From an uncultured Paracoccaceae bacterium (GTDB taxonomy: Bacteria; Pseudomonadota; Alphaproteobacteria; Rhodobacterales; Rhodobacteraceae), in NCBI GenBank assembly GCA_947496535.1, contig CANMDE010000003.1, positions 186,001-250,000 on the forward strand: a DNA stretch of 64,000 nucleotides. The letters are read 5' to 3'. Shown piece after piece: positions 16,985 to 25,989 of this stretch. Position 1 is the first letter of the stretch; each line of letters opens with the position of its first letter. The notes beneath the pieces are model-generated. The model was given only the letters and a program-made list of their open reading frames with translations. It had not been told where the DNA came from and searched no databases. The translations under genes and the position numbers were made by a program.

Positions 16985-17535
16985 GTTTCAAAGTTCTCTA
17001 AGGCAATTGCTTTATCAAAACGTCTAAAGAGCGAAGGAGAAAGCTTCCTAATAAATGCTATGAACCCACCCATCACGGCCCACGGAAAAGCGAATTCAAG
17101 CATACGACTTTGAAAAGCGTCCGGACCGTATCCCTGAGCAACAATACTTACTCGCTGGATTATGCCAAAGACTAGAATTAGTATAGTTGCGAAAACTATT
17201 TGAGACTTCAGTTCAATTCCGAGCCATTCAGAAAATTCGCGGTCGTTTGCTTTAGATAATACATATCGATAGCGCTTTTTATCATTTGGATCGTAGTGCC
17301 TTCGAATTGCATTACAAAGAATCAAAACAGTTGTGCCAGACACGTAAAGTCCAACAAAAAATGAAAGAAAAAGAGCTGCGCTCATTGCCGAAAGCTCGGA
17401 AAAGAGAGGCGTTTCCGTAAGGTACACGCGAAGTGGGCTATCCTCACCACTTAACGAAACAAAACCGACGCCACCAACACTGATACTTGCAATACCGGAG
17501 GGTAAAGAAAAGAAGGGTCGAGCAAATTGGTCCAT
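16981..17535 (-). CDS. Unknown AT-rich four-helix membrane protein
   Basis: This 184-residue protein has about three to four hydrophobic segments (SAALFLSFFVGLYVSGTTVL, IVFATILILVFGIIQRVSIV, FAFPWAVMGGFIAFIRKL) and a basic cytoplasmic loop (RRHYDPNDKKRYRYVLSK). I do not recognise a family. The gene is visibly richer in A and T than its neighbours, with codons such as ATA, TTA and AGA that they avoid, which points to acquisition from elsewhere. It overlaps the MAPEG start by 4 bp (ATGA) and lies after the repeat element that follows odhB. Confidence 0.7.
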   Translation of the reverse strand: MDQFARPFFSLPSGIASISVGGVGFVSLSGEDSPLRVYLTETPLFSELSAMSAALFLSFFVGLYVSGTTVLILCNAIRRHYDPNDKKRYRYVLSKANDREFSEWLGIELKSQIVFATILILVFGIIQRVSIVAQGYGPDAFQSRMLEFAFPWAVMGGFIAFIRKLSPSLFRRFDKAIALENFET

Positions 17536-17546
17536 TAATTGTTCCG

Positions 17547-17691
17547 TCCGGCATCGCCGGGCAGCGCCCGGACCTCCCCCATGGGGAGGGCGCTTTTGCG
17601 GCGTCGCGATTTGTATGGACGTTGGTTGTGGTGCAGCTCCCCCGCGAAAAGGCGCCGCTGTGGCGCCCGCCCCGAGGTCCGGGCACTGCCC
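17547..17691. repeat. Inverted-repeat intergenic element downstream of odhB
   Basis: Arms of 18 bases (17559-17576 and 17674-17691) pair with one mismatch: GGGCAGCGCCCGGACCTC against its complement. The pairing continues imperfectly inward (GGGCGCTTTTGCGG with GGCGCCTTTTCGCGG), so 17559-17691 can form a long hairpin. The outer arm also contains its own small palindrome (GTCCGGCATCGCCGGGC). It fills the gap between the odhB stop and the AT-rich gene. It looks like a dispersed palindromic element, or could act as a partial terminator. Confidence 0.7.
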
Positions 17692-17710
17692 TTCTGTTGC
17701 GTTTGTTTCA

Positions 17711-18910
17711 TCACAAATCCATCAACAACCGCCGTGGATCCTCGAGCGCCTCTTTCACCCGCACGAGGAACGTCACCGCCCCTTTGCCGTCCACAATCCG
17801 GTGGTCGTAGGATAGCGCCAGATACATCATCGGTCGGATCACGACCTGACCGTCGATCGCCATGGGCCGGTCCTGGATTTTGTGCATGCCGAGGATGCCC
17901 GACTGCGGCGGGTTCAGGATGGGTGACGACATGAGGCTGCCATAGACGCCGCCGTTGGAGATGGTGAATGTTCCGCCTTGCATTTCGGCCATGCTCAGTT
18001 TGCCGTCGCGGGCCTTTGCGCCTTTTTCGGCGATGGCTTTTTCAATAGTTGCGAAGGACATCGCGTCGGCATCGTTGATCACGGGCACGACAAGGCCCGT
18101 CGGCGTGCCCGCGGCGATCCCCATGTTCACGTAAGACTTGTAGACGATGTCTGTGCCGTCGATTTCGGCGTTGACCTCTGGCACTTCGCGCAGGGCGTGC
18201 ACGCATGCCTTGGTGAAGAAGGACATGAAGCCGAGTTTCACGCCATGTTTCTTAAGGAACAGGTCTTTGTATTCGTTTCGCAGTGCCATGACCTCGGTCA
18301 TGTCGACCTCGTTATAGGTGGTCAGCATGGCCGCGGTGTTTTGGCTGTCTTTGAGACGCTTGGCGATGGTCTGGCGTAGACGGGTCATTTTGACCCGTTC
18401 TTCACGCTCGGCCTGATCGGCTGCTACGGGTGCGCGAGGTGCGGCGGCAGGCGAGGGCGCTGCGGCTGGTGCTGCGAGCGCGTTTAGCACGTCCTCTTTC
18501 ATCACCCGCCCGTCTTTGCCGGTGCCTTGCACATCGGTCAGGTTATTTTCCGCCATCAGTTTCTTGGCCGATGGGGCGTCTTCGACGTCTTTCGCTGCGG
18601 TTGCAGGTGCGGCGGCTGGCGCATCGGCCTTTGGTGCCTCTTCGCTTTTCTTGGCCGGGGCGGGCGCTGCGTCACCTTCGGCGATTTGCGCCAGCAATGC
18701 GTCAACCCCGACGGTTTCGCCTTCAGCAGCCACGATTTCTGACAGGGTACCGGCGATTGGGCTTGGCACCTCGACGGTAACTTTGTCGGTTTCCAGCTCG
18801 CACAGCATTTCGTCAACTGCTACGGCATCGCCGGGCTGTTTGAACCAGGTGGCGACCGTGGCTTCTGTCACGGATTCGCCAAGGGTGGGGACGCGGACTT
18901 CGGTACTCAT
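17711..18910 (-). CDS. odhB: 2-oxoglutarate dehydrogenase E2, dihydrolipoyllysine succinyltransferase
   Basis: This 399-residue protein transfers the succinyl group to CoA in the 2-oxoglutarate dehydrogenase complex. Domains in order: lipoyl domain (residues 1-75, lipoyl lysine in [13 protein letters not shown]), an Ala/Pro/Lys-rich linker, the E1/E3-binding domain ([20 protein letters not shown], about 115-150), a second linker, and the catalytic core ending with [18 protein letters not shown], which holds the catalytic His and Asp. The ATG at 18910 overlaps the sucA stop as ATGA. The frame is open upstream only because it runs antisense-free through sucA; the chosen start gives the standard N-terminus [13 protein letters not shown]. 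Confidence 0.96.
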   Translation of the reverse strand: MSTEVRVPTLGESVTEATVATWFKQPGDAVAVDEMLCELETDKVTVEVPSPIAGTLSEIVAAEGETVGVDALLAQIAEGDAAPAPAKKSEEAPKADAPAAAPATAAKDVEDAPSAKKLMAENNLTDVQGTGKDGRVMKEDVLNALAAPAAAPSPAAAPRAPVAADQAEREERVKMTRLRQTIAKRLKDSQNTAAMLTTYNEVDMTEVMALRNEYKDLFLKKHGVKLGFMSFFTKACVHALREVPEVNAEIDGTDIVYKSYVNMGIAAGTPTGLVVPVINDADAMSFATIEKAIAEKGAKARDGKLSMAEMQGGTFTISNGGVYGSLMSSPILNPPQSGILGMHKIQDRPMAIDGQVVIRPMMYLALSYDHRIVDGKGAVTFLVRVKEALEDPRRLLMDL

Positions 18911-21867
18911 TTCTTGGATCCTTCGATGGTCAGGGCGTCGTTCAAGAGCGCCTCTTGTTGTGCTTTGTGCTGGCTGGCCAGACCCGTGGCGGGTGAGGCC
19001 GCAGCGGCCCGACCGGCGTAGGTAGGCCGTGTATGTTTCGCTTTGATACGGGTCAGAACCCATTCGATGTTGGGCTCCATAAAGGACCAAGGGCCTTGGT
19101 TTTTGGGCTCTTCCTGACACCAGACCATTTCGGCGTTCTTGAACCGTTCAAGTTCATTCACTGCTGATTGGGCCGGGAACGGGTAGAATTGTTCAAACCG
19201 CAGCAGATAGACGTCTTTTATGCCGCGCTTGTCCCGTTCTTCCAGCAGGTCGTAGTAAACCTTGCCTGAACACATCACGACACGCTTGATTTTGCTGTCG
19301 GTGGCAAGCTTTGTTTCGGAGTTGCCCTGCTGCGCGTCATCCCACAGAACACGGTGGAAGCTTGACCCGGTCACGAACTCTTCTTTTTTGGAAACCGCCA
19401 TTTTGTGCCTGAGGAGCGATTTTGGCGTCATCAGGATAAGGGGTTTACGGAACGTGCGGTGCAGTTGTCGCCGCAGCAGGTGGAAGTAGTTCGCTGGTGT
19501 GGTGCAGTTGGCCACGATCCAGTTGTCACCACCACACATTGTCAGGAACCGTTCCAGACGGGCAGATGAGTGTTCCGGTCCTTGCCCTTCGTACCCGTGC
19601 GGCAGCAGGCAGACGAGGCCCGACATACGTAGCCATTTCGCCTCGCCCGAGCTGATGAATTGGTCGAACATGATCTGTGCGCCGTTGGCGAAATCGCCGA
19701 ACTGCGCCTCCCAAAGCGTCAATGCGTTGGGTTCAGCGAGCGAGTAGCCGTATTCGAAACCCAGCACAGCATATTCTGACAACATGGAGTCGATGACTTC
19801 GTATTGCGCTTGACCTTCGCGGACTTGGTTGAGCGGGTAGTACCGATCTTCGTTCTCCTGATTGATCAGAGCCGAATGGCGTTGGCTGAAAGTACCGCGC
19901 GCGCTGTCTTGCCCAGAAAGCCGAACCGGATAGCCTTCGGTCAAGAGCGAACCGAATGCCAGTGCTTCGCCCGTGGCCCAGTCGATCCCTGCGCCGTTTT
20001 CGAACATTTTTCTCTTGGCTTCCAGCAGCCGCCCGACCGTTTTATGCAGTGGGAAGCTCTCCGGCGCTTTTGACAGCGCGTTACCGATGTCAACAAACGT
20101 CTTTTCATCAATCGCCGTTGCGCCGCGCTGATAGTCTTCCTGCCTGTTCTCCAGATGTGACCACTTCCCATCCAGCCAGTCTGCCTTATTGGGTTTGTAG
20201 CTTTTGCCGTTCTCGAACTCATCGTTAAGATGAGCCTGAAAAGCGGCTTTCATATCCTCGATCTCGCCTTCGGGGATAAGGCCGTCACGTACCAGGCGTT
20301 CAGTATAAAGCGTCAGAGTCGTCTTCTGCTTTTTGATTTTCTTGTACATCAACGGGTTGGTGAACATTGGCTCATCGCCTTCGTTGTGACCAAACCGGCG
20401 GTAGCAGATAACATCAAGTACCACGTCTTTGTGGAACTTTTGCCGGAACTCCGTGGCCACGCGGGCGGCATGCACGACGGCCTCCGGGTCGTCCCCGTTG
20501 ACGTGGAAAATTGGCGCCTCGACCATCAGAGCGATGTCGGTGGGGTAGGGGCTTGAACGGCTGAAGTGCGGGGCGGTGGTAAAACCGATCTGGTTATTCA
20601 CGACGATGTGCATCGTTCCGCCAGTTTTATGTCCGCGCAGGCCCGAAAGGCCGAAGCCTTCGGCCACAACACCCTGACCCGCAAACGCGGCATCGCCGTG
20701 AAGCAGAATCGCCATGACCTTGGTTCGATCCGCGTCGTTCTTTTGATCCTGTTTCGCGCGGACTTTACCAAGAACAACTGGATTTACAGCCTCAAGGTGG
20801 CTGGGATTTGCAGTGAGTGACAGGTGCACGTTGTTGCCGTCAAATTCCCGATCAGAAGAAGCGCCGAGGTGATATTTCACATCACCGGAGCCGTCGACAT
20901 CCTCTGGCTTGAAAGACCCGCCCTGGAATTCGTTAAAGATGGCGCGATAGGGTTTTTCCATCACATTGGCCAGAACCGATAGGCGCCCGCGGTGGGGCAT
21001 GCCAATCACGATGTCCTCAAGCCCAAGCTGCCCGCCGCGTTTGATGATTTGCTCCATTGCAGGGATGAGACTTTCGCCGCCATCAAGACCGAAACGCTTG
21101 GTGCCCATATATTTGACATGCAGGAATTTCTCGAAGCCCTCAGCCTCAACAAGGCTGTTCAGGATTGCCTTACGCCCTTCTTTGGTAAAGGCGATTTCTT
21201 TGCCGTAGCCTTCTATCCGCTCCTTTAGCCAAGCGGCCTCTTCCGGGTTGGAAATATGCATGTATTGCAAGGCAAAGGTACCGCAATAGGTACGTTGCAC
21301 AATCGCAAGAATCTCGGTCATCGTGGCCATTTCGAGGCCAAGAACGTTGTCGATGAAAATGGGCCGGTCCATGTCGGCCGCAGTGAAGCCGTAGGATGCC
21401 GGATCGAGTTCTGGGTGAGGTGTGTTCTCGCGCATACCCAAAGGGTCGAGATCGGCAATCAGATGCCCCCGGATCCGGTAGGCGCGGATGATCATCAGCG
21501 CACGGATACTGTCGAGTACCGCGTGACGGACCTGTTCTTCACTGAGCGTGACACCCTTTTCAGCTGCTTTGTCCTTGATCTTTTTACCGGCGGCCTCAGG
21601 CTCGGCTGGCCATTGACCATCAAGTGCTGCTGTCAGATCGTCGCCGGGCTGAGGTGGCCAGTCCTGACGCGCCCAGCTGGGGCCGATAGCCTCTGCCTTG
21701 GCTTCTGCCGGGGCGTCTCCCAAAGAGCGAAAGAACGTTTGCCAGCTCTCATCGACCGCGCCGGGGTTGTCGGCGTAGCGGGCATAGAGTTGTTCAACAT
21801 ACTCAGCGTTATGCCCTTGCAAGAAGCTGGAGGCATGGAAAACGTCGTTTGGGGAATGTTCAGTCAT
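18907..21867 (-). CDS. sucA: 2-oxoglutarate dehydrogenase E1 (thiamine diphosphate-dependent)
   Basis: This 986-residue enzyme decarboxylates 2-oxoglutarate and succinylates the E2 lipoyl group. The N-terminal E1 extension is present ([20 protein letters not shown]), followed by the thiamine diphosphate domain ([58 protein letters not shown]) and the transketolase-like pyrimidine-binding and C-terminal domains ([20 protein letters not shown]). Length and order are normal. It overlaps odhB by 4 bp. Upstream lies an opposite-strand sulfotransferase gene rather than sucD, so a promoter in 21868-21983 is likely. Confidence 0.97.
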   Translation of the reverse strand: MTEHSPNDVFHASSFLQGHNAEYVEQLYARYADNPGAVDESWQTFFRSLGDAPAEAKAEAIGPSWARQDWPPQPGDDLTAALDGQWPAEPEAAGKKIKDKAAEKGVTLSEEQVRHAVLDSIRALMIIRAYRIRGHLIADLDPLGMRENTPHPELDPASYGFTAADMDRPIFIDNVLGLEMATMTEILAIVQRTYCGTFALQYMHISNPEEAAWLKERIEGYGKEIAFTKEGRKAILNSLVEAEGFEKFLHVKYMGTKRFGLDGGESLIPAMEQIIKRGGQLGLEDIVIGMPHRGRLSVLANVMEKPYRAIFNEFQGGSFKPEDVDGSGDVKYHLGASSDREFDGNNVHLSLTANPSHLEAVNPVVLGKVRAKQDQKNDADRTKVMAILLHGDAAFAGQGVVAEGFGLSGLRGHKTGGTMHIVVNNQIGFTTAPHFSRSSPYPTDIALMVEAPIFHVNGDDPEAVVHAARVATEFRQKFHKDVVLDVICYRRFGHNEGDEPMFTNPLMYKKIKKQKTTLTLYTERLVRDGLIPEGEIEDMKAAFQAHLNDEFENGKSYKPNKADWLDGKWSHLENRQEDYQRGATAIDEKTFVDIGNALSKAPESFPLHKTVGRLLEAKRKMFENGAGIDWATGEALAFGSLLTEGYPVRLSGQDSARGTFSQRHSALINQENEDRYYPLNQVREGQAQYEVIDSMLSEYAVLGFEYGYSLAEPNALTLWEAQFGDFANGAQIMFDQFISSGEAKWLRMSGLVCLLPHGYEGQGPEHSSARLERFLTMCGGDNWIVANCTTPANYFHLLRRQLHRTFRKPLILMTPKSLLRHKMAVSKKEEFVTGSSFHRVLWDDAQQGNSETKLATDSKIKRVVMCSGKVYYDLLEERDKRGIKDVYLLRFEQFYPFPAQSAVNELERFKNAEMVWCQEEPKNQGPWSFMEPNIEWVLTRIKAKHTRPTYAGRAAAASPATGLASQHKAQQEALLNDALTIEGSKK

Positions 21868-21983
21868 AGAAGGCTCCGTTGGTCTGCTGCGCCAGCTCGG
21901 GAATTAGATAGTTTGATTGTCGATAAAAATTTGCAAATGATCGTTTTCTGCCTATTTTGGCGCGACGAATTGAGTGAATAAGT
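21868..21983. promoter_or_regulatory. Divergent promoter region between sucA and a sulfotransferase gene
   Basis: This AT-rich 116-bp gap separates the divergent starts of sucA (minus) and the sulfotransferase (plus). Because the genes point away from each other, both need a promoter here unless sucA is reached by long read-through antisense to the sulfotransferase. The ribosome site of sucA (GGAGCCTTCT) is visible; I do not assign -35/-10 boxes. Confidence 0.45.
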
Positions 21984-22901
21984 ATGACTAGTAAAAACGG
22001 GTATCTTTTTCTCATTGGGGCACCCAAATCGGGCACGACAAGCGTTTCGATGCGGCTGGCGCAGTCGCCTGATATCTGTTTGTCGCGGCTGAAAGAGCCG
22101 TGCTTCTTTACCGATTTTCACACCCGAGACTGGGCGGGGCCGGGCATCGACGGATTGAAGTCCACTCTGGTACACGATTGGGACGCCTACGAAGAGATGT
22201 TCGCAGCCAAGCCGGACACATTCTGGCGACTGGATGCCTCGACTGACTATCTTTCCTGTGAAGCATCGCCAGAACTTATCGCCGAATTTGCCAAACGGCA
22301 TCCCGTCAAGCTGGTCGCTGTCCTGCGTGATCCTGTTGCCCGCATAGTGTCGGAGTTTCAGCATACGCTGCGCGATGCCCTTCAAACTGGTACTCTTGCT
22401 CAATCCATTGCTGCAGAGGCGGAGCGGACTGCCAACAACTGGCATCCGTTGTTTCGTCATGTGAACCGCAGTTCCTATTCGACGCAAATAGGGCGCTATC
22501 GCGATCTGTTCGGTGACGATCTGCTGATTTTGGATTTTCATGCTCTGAATGAAGATGGAAGCGGGGCGGACAAGGTCTTTGATTTCATCGGTGTGCCATC
22601 CGTCGTTGCGACGGCTGAACCCGCTCACATGAACCGCAGCTACGCGCCGCGCAGTGCGTATCTTTCTAGGATGATGCGGTCGCAGGGGCTCAAAACTGCT
22701 CTTAAGCAGGTCATACCGAAGTCGCTGCGCCCGATTATCTGGAAAGCCGTGTCCGAAGCCAACCAGACAGAATACCGACCGACCGGAACTGAACTGGCCC
22801 AGTTGCGCAGCCTCCTGGCGGACGAGATCACTGCTTGCGAAGCGGACCCTTTGATCCCGACTGATCATTGGCATTTGGCGCGGGGAGAGAAGCCGTCGTA
22901 G
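21984..22901 (+). CDS. Sulfotransferase-family protein
   Basis: This 305-residue cytoplasmic protein has the PAPS-binding loop FLIGAPKSGTTSVSMRLAQS at residues 9-28 and the 3'-phosphate motif VAVLRDPVARIVSEFQH near residue 118, as in heparan-type and Stf0-like sulfotransferases. It would move sulfate from PAPS to an acceptor, perhaps a glycan or lipid; the acceptor is not shown. It is the only plus-strand gene inside the otherwise minus-strand TCA block and ends 5 bp from the convergent DUF805 gene. The long open frame on the opposite strand is a shadow. Confidence 0.85.
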   Translation: MTSKNGYLFLIGAPKSGTTSVSMRLAQSPDICLSRLKEPCFFTDFHTRDWAGPGIDGLKSTLVHDWDAYEEMFAAKPDTFWRLDASTDYLSCEASPELIAEFAKRHPVKLVAVLRDPVARIVSEFQHTLRDALQTGTLAQSIAAEAERTANNWHPLFRHVNRSSYSTQIGRYRDLFGDDLLILDFHALNEDGSGADKVFDFIGVPSVVATAEPAHMNRSYAPRSAYLSRMMRSQGLKTALKQVIPKSLRPIIWKAVSEANQTEYRPTGTELAQLRSLLADEITACEADPLIPTDHWHLARGEKPS

Positions 22902-22906
22902 GTCAG

Positions 22907-23485
22907 TCAAGATGTGACCTCGCGAGGGTTTGGGCCGTATTCGGTTTCACCATCTTCGGAAGGCCGAGATAATAAGATGATGAGGATAATGGGACAGATC
23001 AACCAGACAAGCCAGGAGATCCATGCCATCGGCAGGACAAGTAAGGTTGCGATACCAGGGGACATACGCCAAAGCAAAACGACCATAGCAGTCATCAAAA
23101 GTCGGGCTATCGGTCCAAGCAACAGCATTGTTACCCCGAACCAGCCGGATGATCCAACATCATGCAGCCGACGGACAGTTGCGGCGACGATAAGAGAGTA
23201 AAAGCAGGCAACGATGGCGATGCTGACCGGGTTCCAAGCGATTTTATAGAGATGCCATTTCGGCTGCAGACCTAGAGATGGGGTTATCGCAATACGGATT
23301 GAGCCTTGCTCTGACTCAAATCGAAATGCGCTTTCTACTCCCAAAACACTGGCGTAGGGGGCCAGAAGAAGACCCGTGATGGTGACAAGGGAAAGCGCAT
23401 ACCACCAGAACTCTGCCTGTGAGGCACGGCCTTGGAATTTTAGCAACTTGCCGAGGCAAGTCTTGATGGCATCTGCGGGTCCCAT
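22907..23485 (-). CDS. DUF805-family membrane protein
   Basis: This 192-residue integral membrane protein shows the DUF805 signature: the N-terminal KLLKFQGRASQAEFWWYALS, followed by four hydrophobic helices and VRRLHDVGSSGWFGVTMLLLGP and LICPIILIILLSRPSEDGETEYGPNP. The family's function is unknown. It follows sucD after a palindromic repeat and has an AGGAC ribosome site, so it is probably co-transcribed with sucCD. Confidence 0.88.
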   Translation of the reverse strand: MGPADAIKTCLGKLLKFQGRASQAEFWWYALSLVTITGLLLAPYASVLGVESAFRFESEQGSIRIAITPSLGLQPKWHLYKIAWNPVSIAIVACFYSLIVAATVRRLHDVGSSGWFGVTMLLLGPIARLLMTAMVVLLWRMSPGIATLLVLPMAWISWLVWLICPIILIILLSRPSEDGETEYGPNPREVTS

Positions 23486-23500
23486 AGTGGGGTCCTGTTT

Positions 23501-23568
23501 GAGGTCCCGGATCTAGTCCGGGACTGCGTTTCACGGTTTGCGAAGTCCCGGACTAGATCCGGGACCTC
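23501..23568. repeat. Perfect 25-bp inverted repeat (REP-like palindrome)
   Basis: Arms 23501-23525 and 23544-23568 are perfect reverse complements and include CCCGGATCTAGTCCGGG; the loop is 18 bases. It lies between sucD and the DUF805 gene. No T-tract follows on the minus strand, so it is not a standard terminator. Similar CCCGGA-N-TCCGGG palindromes recur in many alphaproteobacterial genomes as extragenic repeats; a role in mRNA stability between sucD and DUF805 is possible. Confidence 0.85.
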
Positions 23569-23577
23569 ATTGTTCAT

Positions 23578-24459
23578 TTACCCAATCGCTTCAAGCACAG
23601 CCTCGCCCAGCGTGGCTGGGCTGTCAGCCACCACGATCCCGGCGCTTTTCATCGCTTCGATCTTGCTTTCTGCGTCACCTTTGCCGCCAGCCACGATGGC
23701 GCCAGCGTGGCCCATGCGGCGGCCCGGAGGCGCGGTGCGTCCGGCGATGAAACCTGCGACTGGCTTCCAGCGGCCCTTTTTCTTTTGCTCGGCCAGGAAT
23801 TCGGCCGCTTCTTCCTCGGCGCTTCCGCCGATTTCGCCGATCATGATCATGGATTGGGTCTCGTCGTCATCAAGGAACATGTCGAGTACATCGATATGCT
23901 CTGTCCCCTTAATCGGATCACCGCCGATGCCGACGGCAGTGGACTGGCCAAGGCCGCTGTCGGATGTCTGTTTGACGGCTTCATAGGTCAGTGTCCCGGA
24001 GCGGGAAACAACGCCGACCGATCCGCGCTTGTGGATATGGCCCGGCATGATGCCGATTTTGCAGGCATCGGGCGTGATGACACCGGGGCAGTTCGGACCG
24101 ATCAGGCGGGAGGCAGAACCTTCCAGAGCGCGCTTGACCCGCATCATGTCGAGGACGGGGATGCCCTCGGTAATGCAGATGATCAATTCCATCTCGGCAT
24201 CGATTGCCTCAAGGATTGAATCCGCCGCAAAGGGTGGGGGCACATAGATGACAGATGCATTTGCTTCGGTCTTTGCCTTTGCCTCGTGCACAGAGTTGTA
24301 GACGGGCAGGTCCAGATGTGTGCTGCCGCCCTTGCCGGGGGTCACGCCGCCGACCATTTTGGTGCCATAGGCAATGGCCTGTTCAGAGTGGAACGTGCCC
24401 TGCGAGCCGGTGAGACCCTGGCAGATGACTTTGGTGTTTTCGTTTACGAGAATGGCCAT
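23578..24459 (-). CDS. sucD: Succinate-CoA ligase, alpha subunit (ADP-forming)
   Basis: This 293-residue subunit binds CoA and carries the phosphohistidine that relays phosphate between succinyl-CoA and ADP. It has the CoA-binding N-terminus ([19 protein letters not shown]), [20 protein letters not shown] and the catalytic His at residue 251 ([16 protein letters not shown]). An AGGAG ribosome site lies ten bases before the ATG. It pairs with sucC, but two other genes and a small leader frame lie between them. Its first 42 bases are copied at 25293-25334. Confidence 0.97.
   Translation of the reverse strand: MAILVNENTKVICQGLTGSQGTFHSEQAIAYGTKMVGGVTPGKGGSTHLDLPVYNSVHEAKAKTEANASVIYVPPPFAADSILEAIDAEMELIICITEGIPVLDMMRVKRALEGSASRLIGPNCPGVITPDACKIGIMPGHIHKRGSVGVVSRSGTLTYEAVKQTSDSGLGQSTAVGIGGDPIKGTEHIDVLDMFLDDDETQSMIMIGEIGGSAEEEAAEFLAEQKKKGRWKPVAGFIAGRTAPPGRRMGHAGAIVAGGKGDAESKIEAMKSAGIVVADSPATLGEAVLEAIG
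24418..24459 (-). repeat. 42-bp direct repeat, copy 2 (start of sucD)
   Basis: The first 14 codons of sucD match 25293-25334 at 41 of 42 bases in the same orientation. The two copies bracket the methyltransferase gene, with a repeat-to-repeat distance of 875 bp. Confidence 0.9.
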
Positions 24460-24538
24460 ATTGGCTGGCTCCTGTAAGTGAGTATTTCTGAGTTCAGTGA
24501 AGTAGCGATTGTCGGCAACCGCCAGCGATTGTTTGGTA

Positions 24539-25210
24539 TCAGTTGTCCTTCGCTACTTTGGCGTCATGCGCTTTAACCGCCGCAATGATCTGATCTCTTG
24601 ACCAAATGCCCATGGACCGGTCAGCCTTCTCGCCACTGTCCCGAAGCGGGATGACGCCTCGACCTTCGACGATCACCTCAATCGGGTCAGGTAGGTTGAA
24701 TGGCGCGGCCATCGGGTTGAAAGGTTTGTAGCCGCCGCTGCGCATCAGCCGCTTGTTTTCGGGGACATGGCAGATTGTCATCATCAGAAAGGCGATGTCA
24801 GATTGTGCGAAATTTCTGAAAAAATCCCAGCGTAAGAACCATTTCAGATGAAACAAGCATTCCCGGCACATCATGATATCGGCCTGCGGCAACGGGTCAC
24901 TTGTTATGTCGAGATGCATGAAGGTCAGGTTCGGCGCGTCGAAGGTCGCGGCATTCTGGTTAACGACGCTTTGCGAGATGTCGGCACCAGTGTAACGGAT
25001 GCCAGACAAATCGACATGCTGCATCCAGAACCAGTCACCGCAGGGAGCGTCGAAGAAGTGTTCGACGTCATAGCGTTTGAAAACACCGGGCAGCGCATTG
25101 CGTAGGTTTTCCGTTCGTGCAAGCGACGAACCCCAGCCGGATCGCGGTGCCTTGCCGCGTTTGCCCGACCAGTTCTTGGTCTCGAATTCTTCCCATAGAG
25201 CCTTACGCAT
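24539..25210 (-). CDS. Class I SAM-dependent methyltransferase inserted between sucC and sucD
   Basis: This 223-residue protein has the SAM-binding motif [16 protein letters not shown] (about residues 51-65), followed by [11 protein letters not shown] and the acidic [21 protein letters not shown], as in class I methyltransferases. The substrate is unknown. The ATG at 25210 is overlapped by the stop of a short upstream frame, so translation is probably coupled to it. The gene sits between two 42-bp direct repeats derived from sucD, which marks it as a late insertion. Sequence composition is close to its neighbours. Confidence 0.85.
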   Translation of the reverse strand: MRKALWEEFETKNWSGKRGKAPRSGWGSSLARTENLRNALPGVFKRYDVEHFFDAPCGDWFWMQHVDLSGIRYTGADISQSVVNQNAATFDAPNLTFMHLDITSDPLPQADIMMCRECLFHLKWFLRWDFFRNFAQSDIAFLMMTICHVPENKRLMRSGGYKPFNPMAAPFNLPDPIEVIVEGRGVIPLRDSGEKADRSMGIWSRDQIIAAVKAHDAKVAKDN

Positions 25211-25334
25211 GGCGGGTGGTCCGGAACCAGGTCTGCTTGAAAGTCGATGTGGTAGCCTCGCCCACAAAAACACCGTCCGCCAGAAAATTCGTCTGGCAGA
25301 TGGCTTTGGTGTTTTCGTTTACGAGAATGGCCAT
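25203..25334 (-). CDS. 43-codon chimeric leader frame starting with a copy of the sucD N-terminus
   Basis: The frame encodes [14 protein letters not shown], identical to SucD residues 1-14 except one residue, then 29 unrelated residues ending in TTRHA. Its TAA (25203-25205) overlaps the methyltransferase ATG (25208-25210) within ATGCGTAA. Only the coding part of sucD is copied, not its ribosome site. Ribosomes that start here would terminate at the methyltransferase start and could re-initiate. Whether the peptide itself matters is unknown. Confidence 0.55.
   Translation of the reverse strand: MAILVNENTKAICQTNFLADGVFVGEATTSTFKQTWFRTTRHA
25293..25334 (-). repeat. 42-bp direct repeat, copy 1 (truncated sucD start)
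   Basis: This copy differs from 24418-24459 at one base (GCC for GTC at codon 11). Recombination between the copies would remove the 875-bp methyltransferase segment and leave one intact sucD joined to the sequence upstream of 25334. Confidence 0.9.
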
Positions 25335-25388
25335 GTTTTTCTCATTAAGTTAGTTATTGTCTGGATTGCATTTAATCGAACTATCCGA

Positions 25389-25985
25389 TCAAACCGTCAT
25401 ACTTTCTTTGGCAGCGGGGTGGTTGACAGCTATTATAACAATAAACCCGATGACCGGTTGGCCCGCTTCAGTGACAAAGCTTGTCAAACCCGGCCCAACT
25501 GTCACAAGGGTGCCTTGTCGCGTTTCACTGTTGCGAAGAATTATAGCTTTAGACTTTGGGACCTTGCCTTCGCGAATTTCACCTTCTCTAACACCGATTT
25601 GCAGAAGCGATTTCTCAACGAGTGCAACAAATGATGCTAGCTCTACTTCCGGTTCAGGATGAACCACTGAAAGCATCATGAAGTTTCTTGCTACTTCGAC
25701 TTGTATCCCTAGCTTCGCGTCGTCAAAGATCGACATCCCATCATCTTTTTTCCCCAAATCCCGAAATTCAGGGTTTTGATTAAAGGCCTGTTGCACATCG
25801 CCCTCAGCCAAGAAGCTATGAAAGCCCATTGCAATGGTACTCGAAGCTGCAAGCAAGCGTACTTGATGTGGCGATGCATTTTTCATCTCCTGATCCAACT
25901 CAGCGAAGGCCGGAAGCCCGCGAAATGCAGTTTCAGCCGCATTGGCATTCTTATCTGCTTTTCTTGAAAAGAGCTTCCTAAACAC
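25389..25985 (-). CDS. Unknown 198-residue protein between sucC and sucD
   Basis: I do not recognise a family. The protein is soluble with no signal peptide; it begins [20 protein letters not shown], has a mixed alpha/beta middle ([20 protein letters not shown]) and a beta-rich C-terminal part ([33 protein letters not shown]). The GTG start at 25985 lies 4 bp past the sucC stop with AAGGGG as ribosome site, so it is translated from the sucC message. It is more AT-rich than sucC and sucD. The tight linkage suggests co-expression with the TCA genes but not function. Confidence 0.7.
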   Translation of the reverse strand: MFRKLFSRKADKNANAAETAFRGLPAFAELDQEMKNASPHQVRLLAASSTIAMGFHSFLAEGDVQQAFNQNPEFRDLGKKDDGMSIFDDAKLGIQVEVARNFMMLSVVHPEPEVELASFVALVEKSLLQIGVREGEIREGKVPKSKAIILRNSETRQGTLVTVGPGLTSFVTEAGQPVIGFIVIIAVNHPAAKESMTV

Positions 25986-25989
25986 AGAG

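Noticed and set aside
21864..22910. 348-codon open frame on the minus strand
   Set aside because: It is fully antisense to the sulfotransferase gene, whose protein has clear PAPS-binding motifs. The minus-strand reading shows none.
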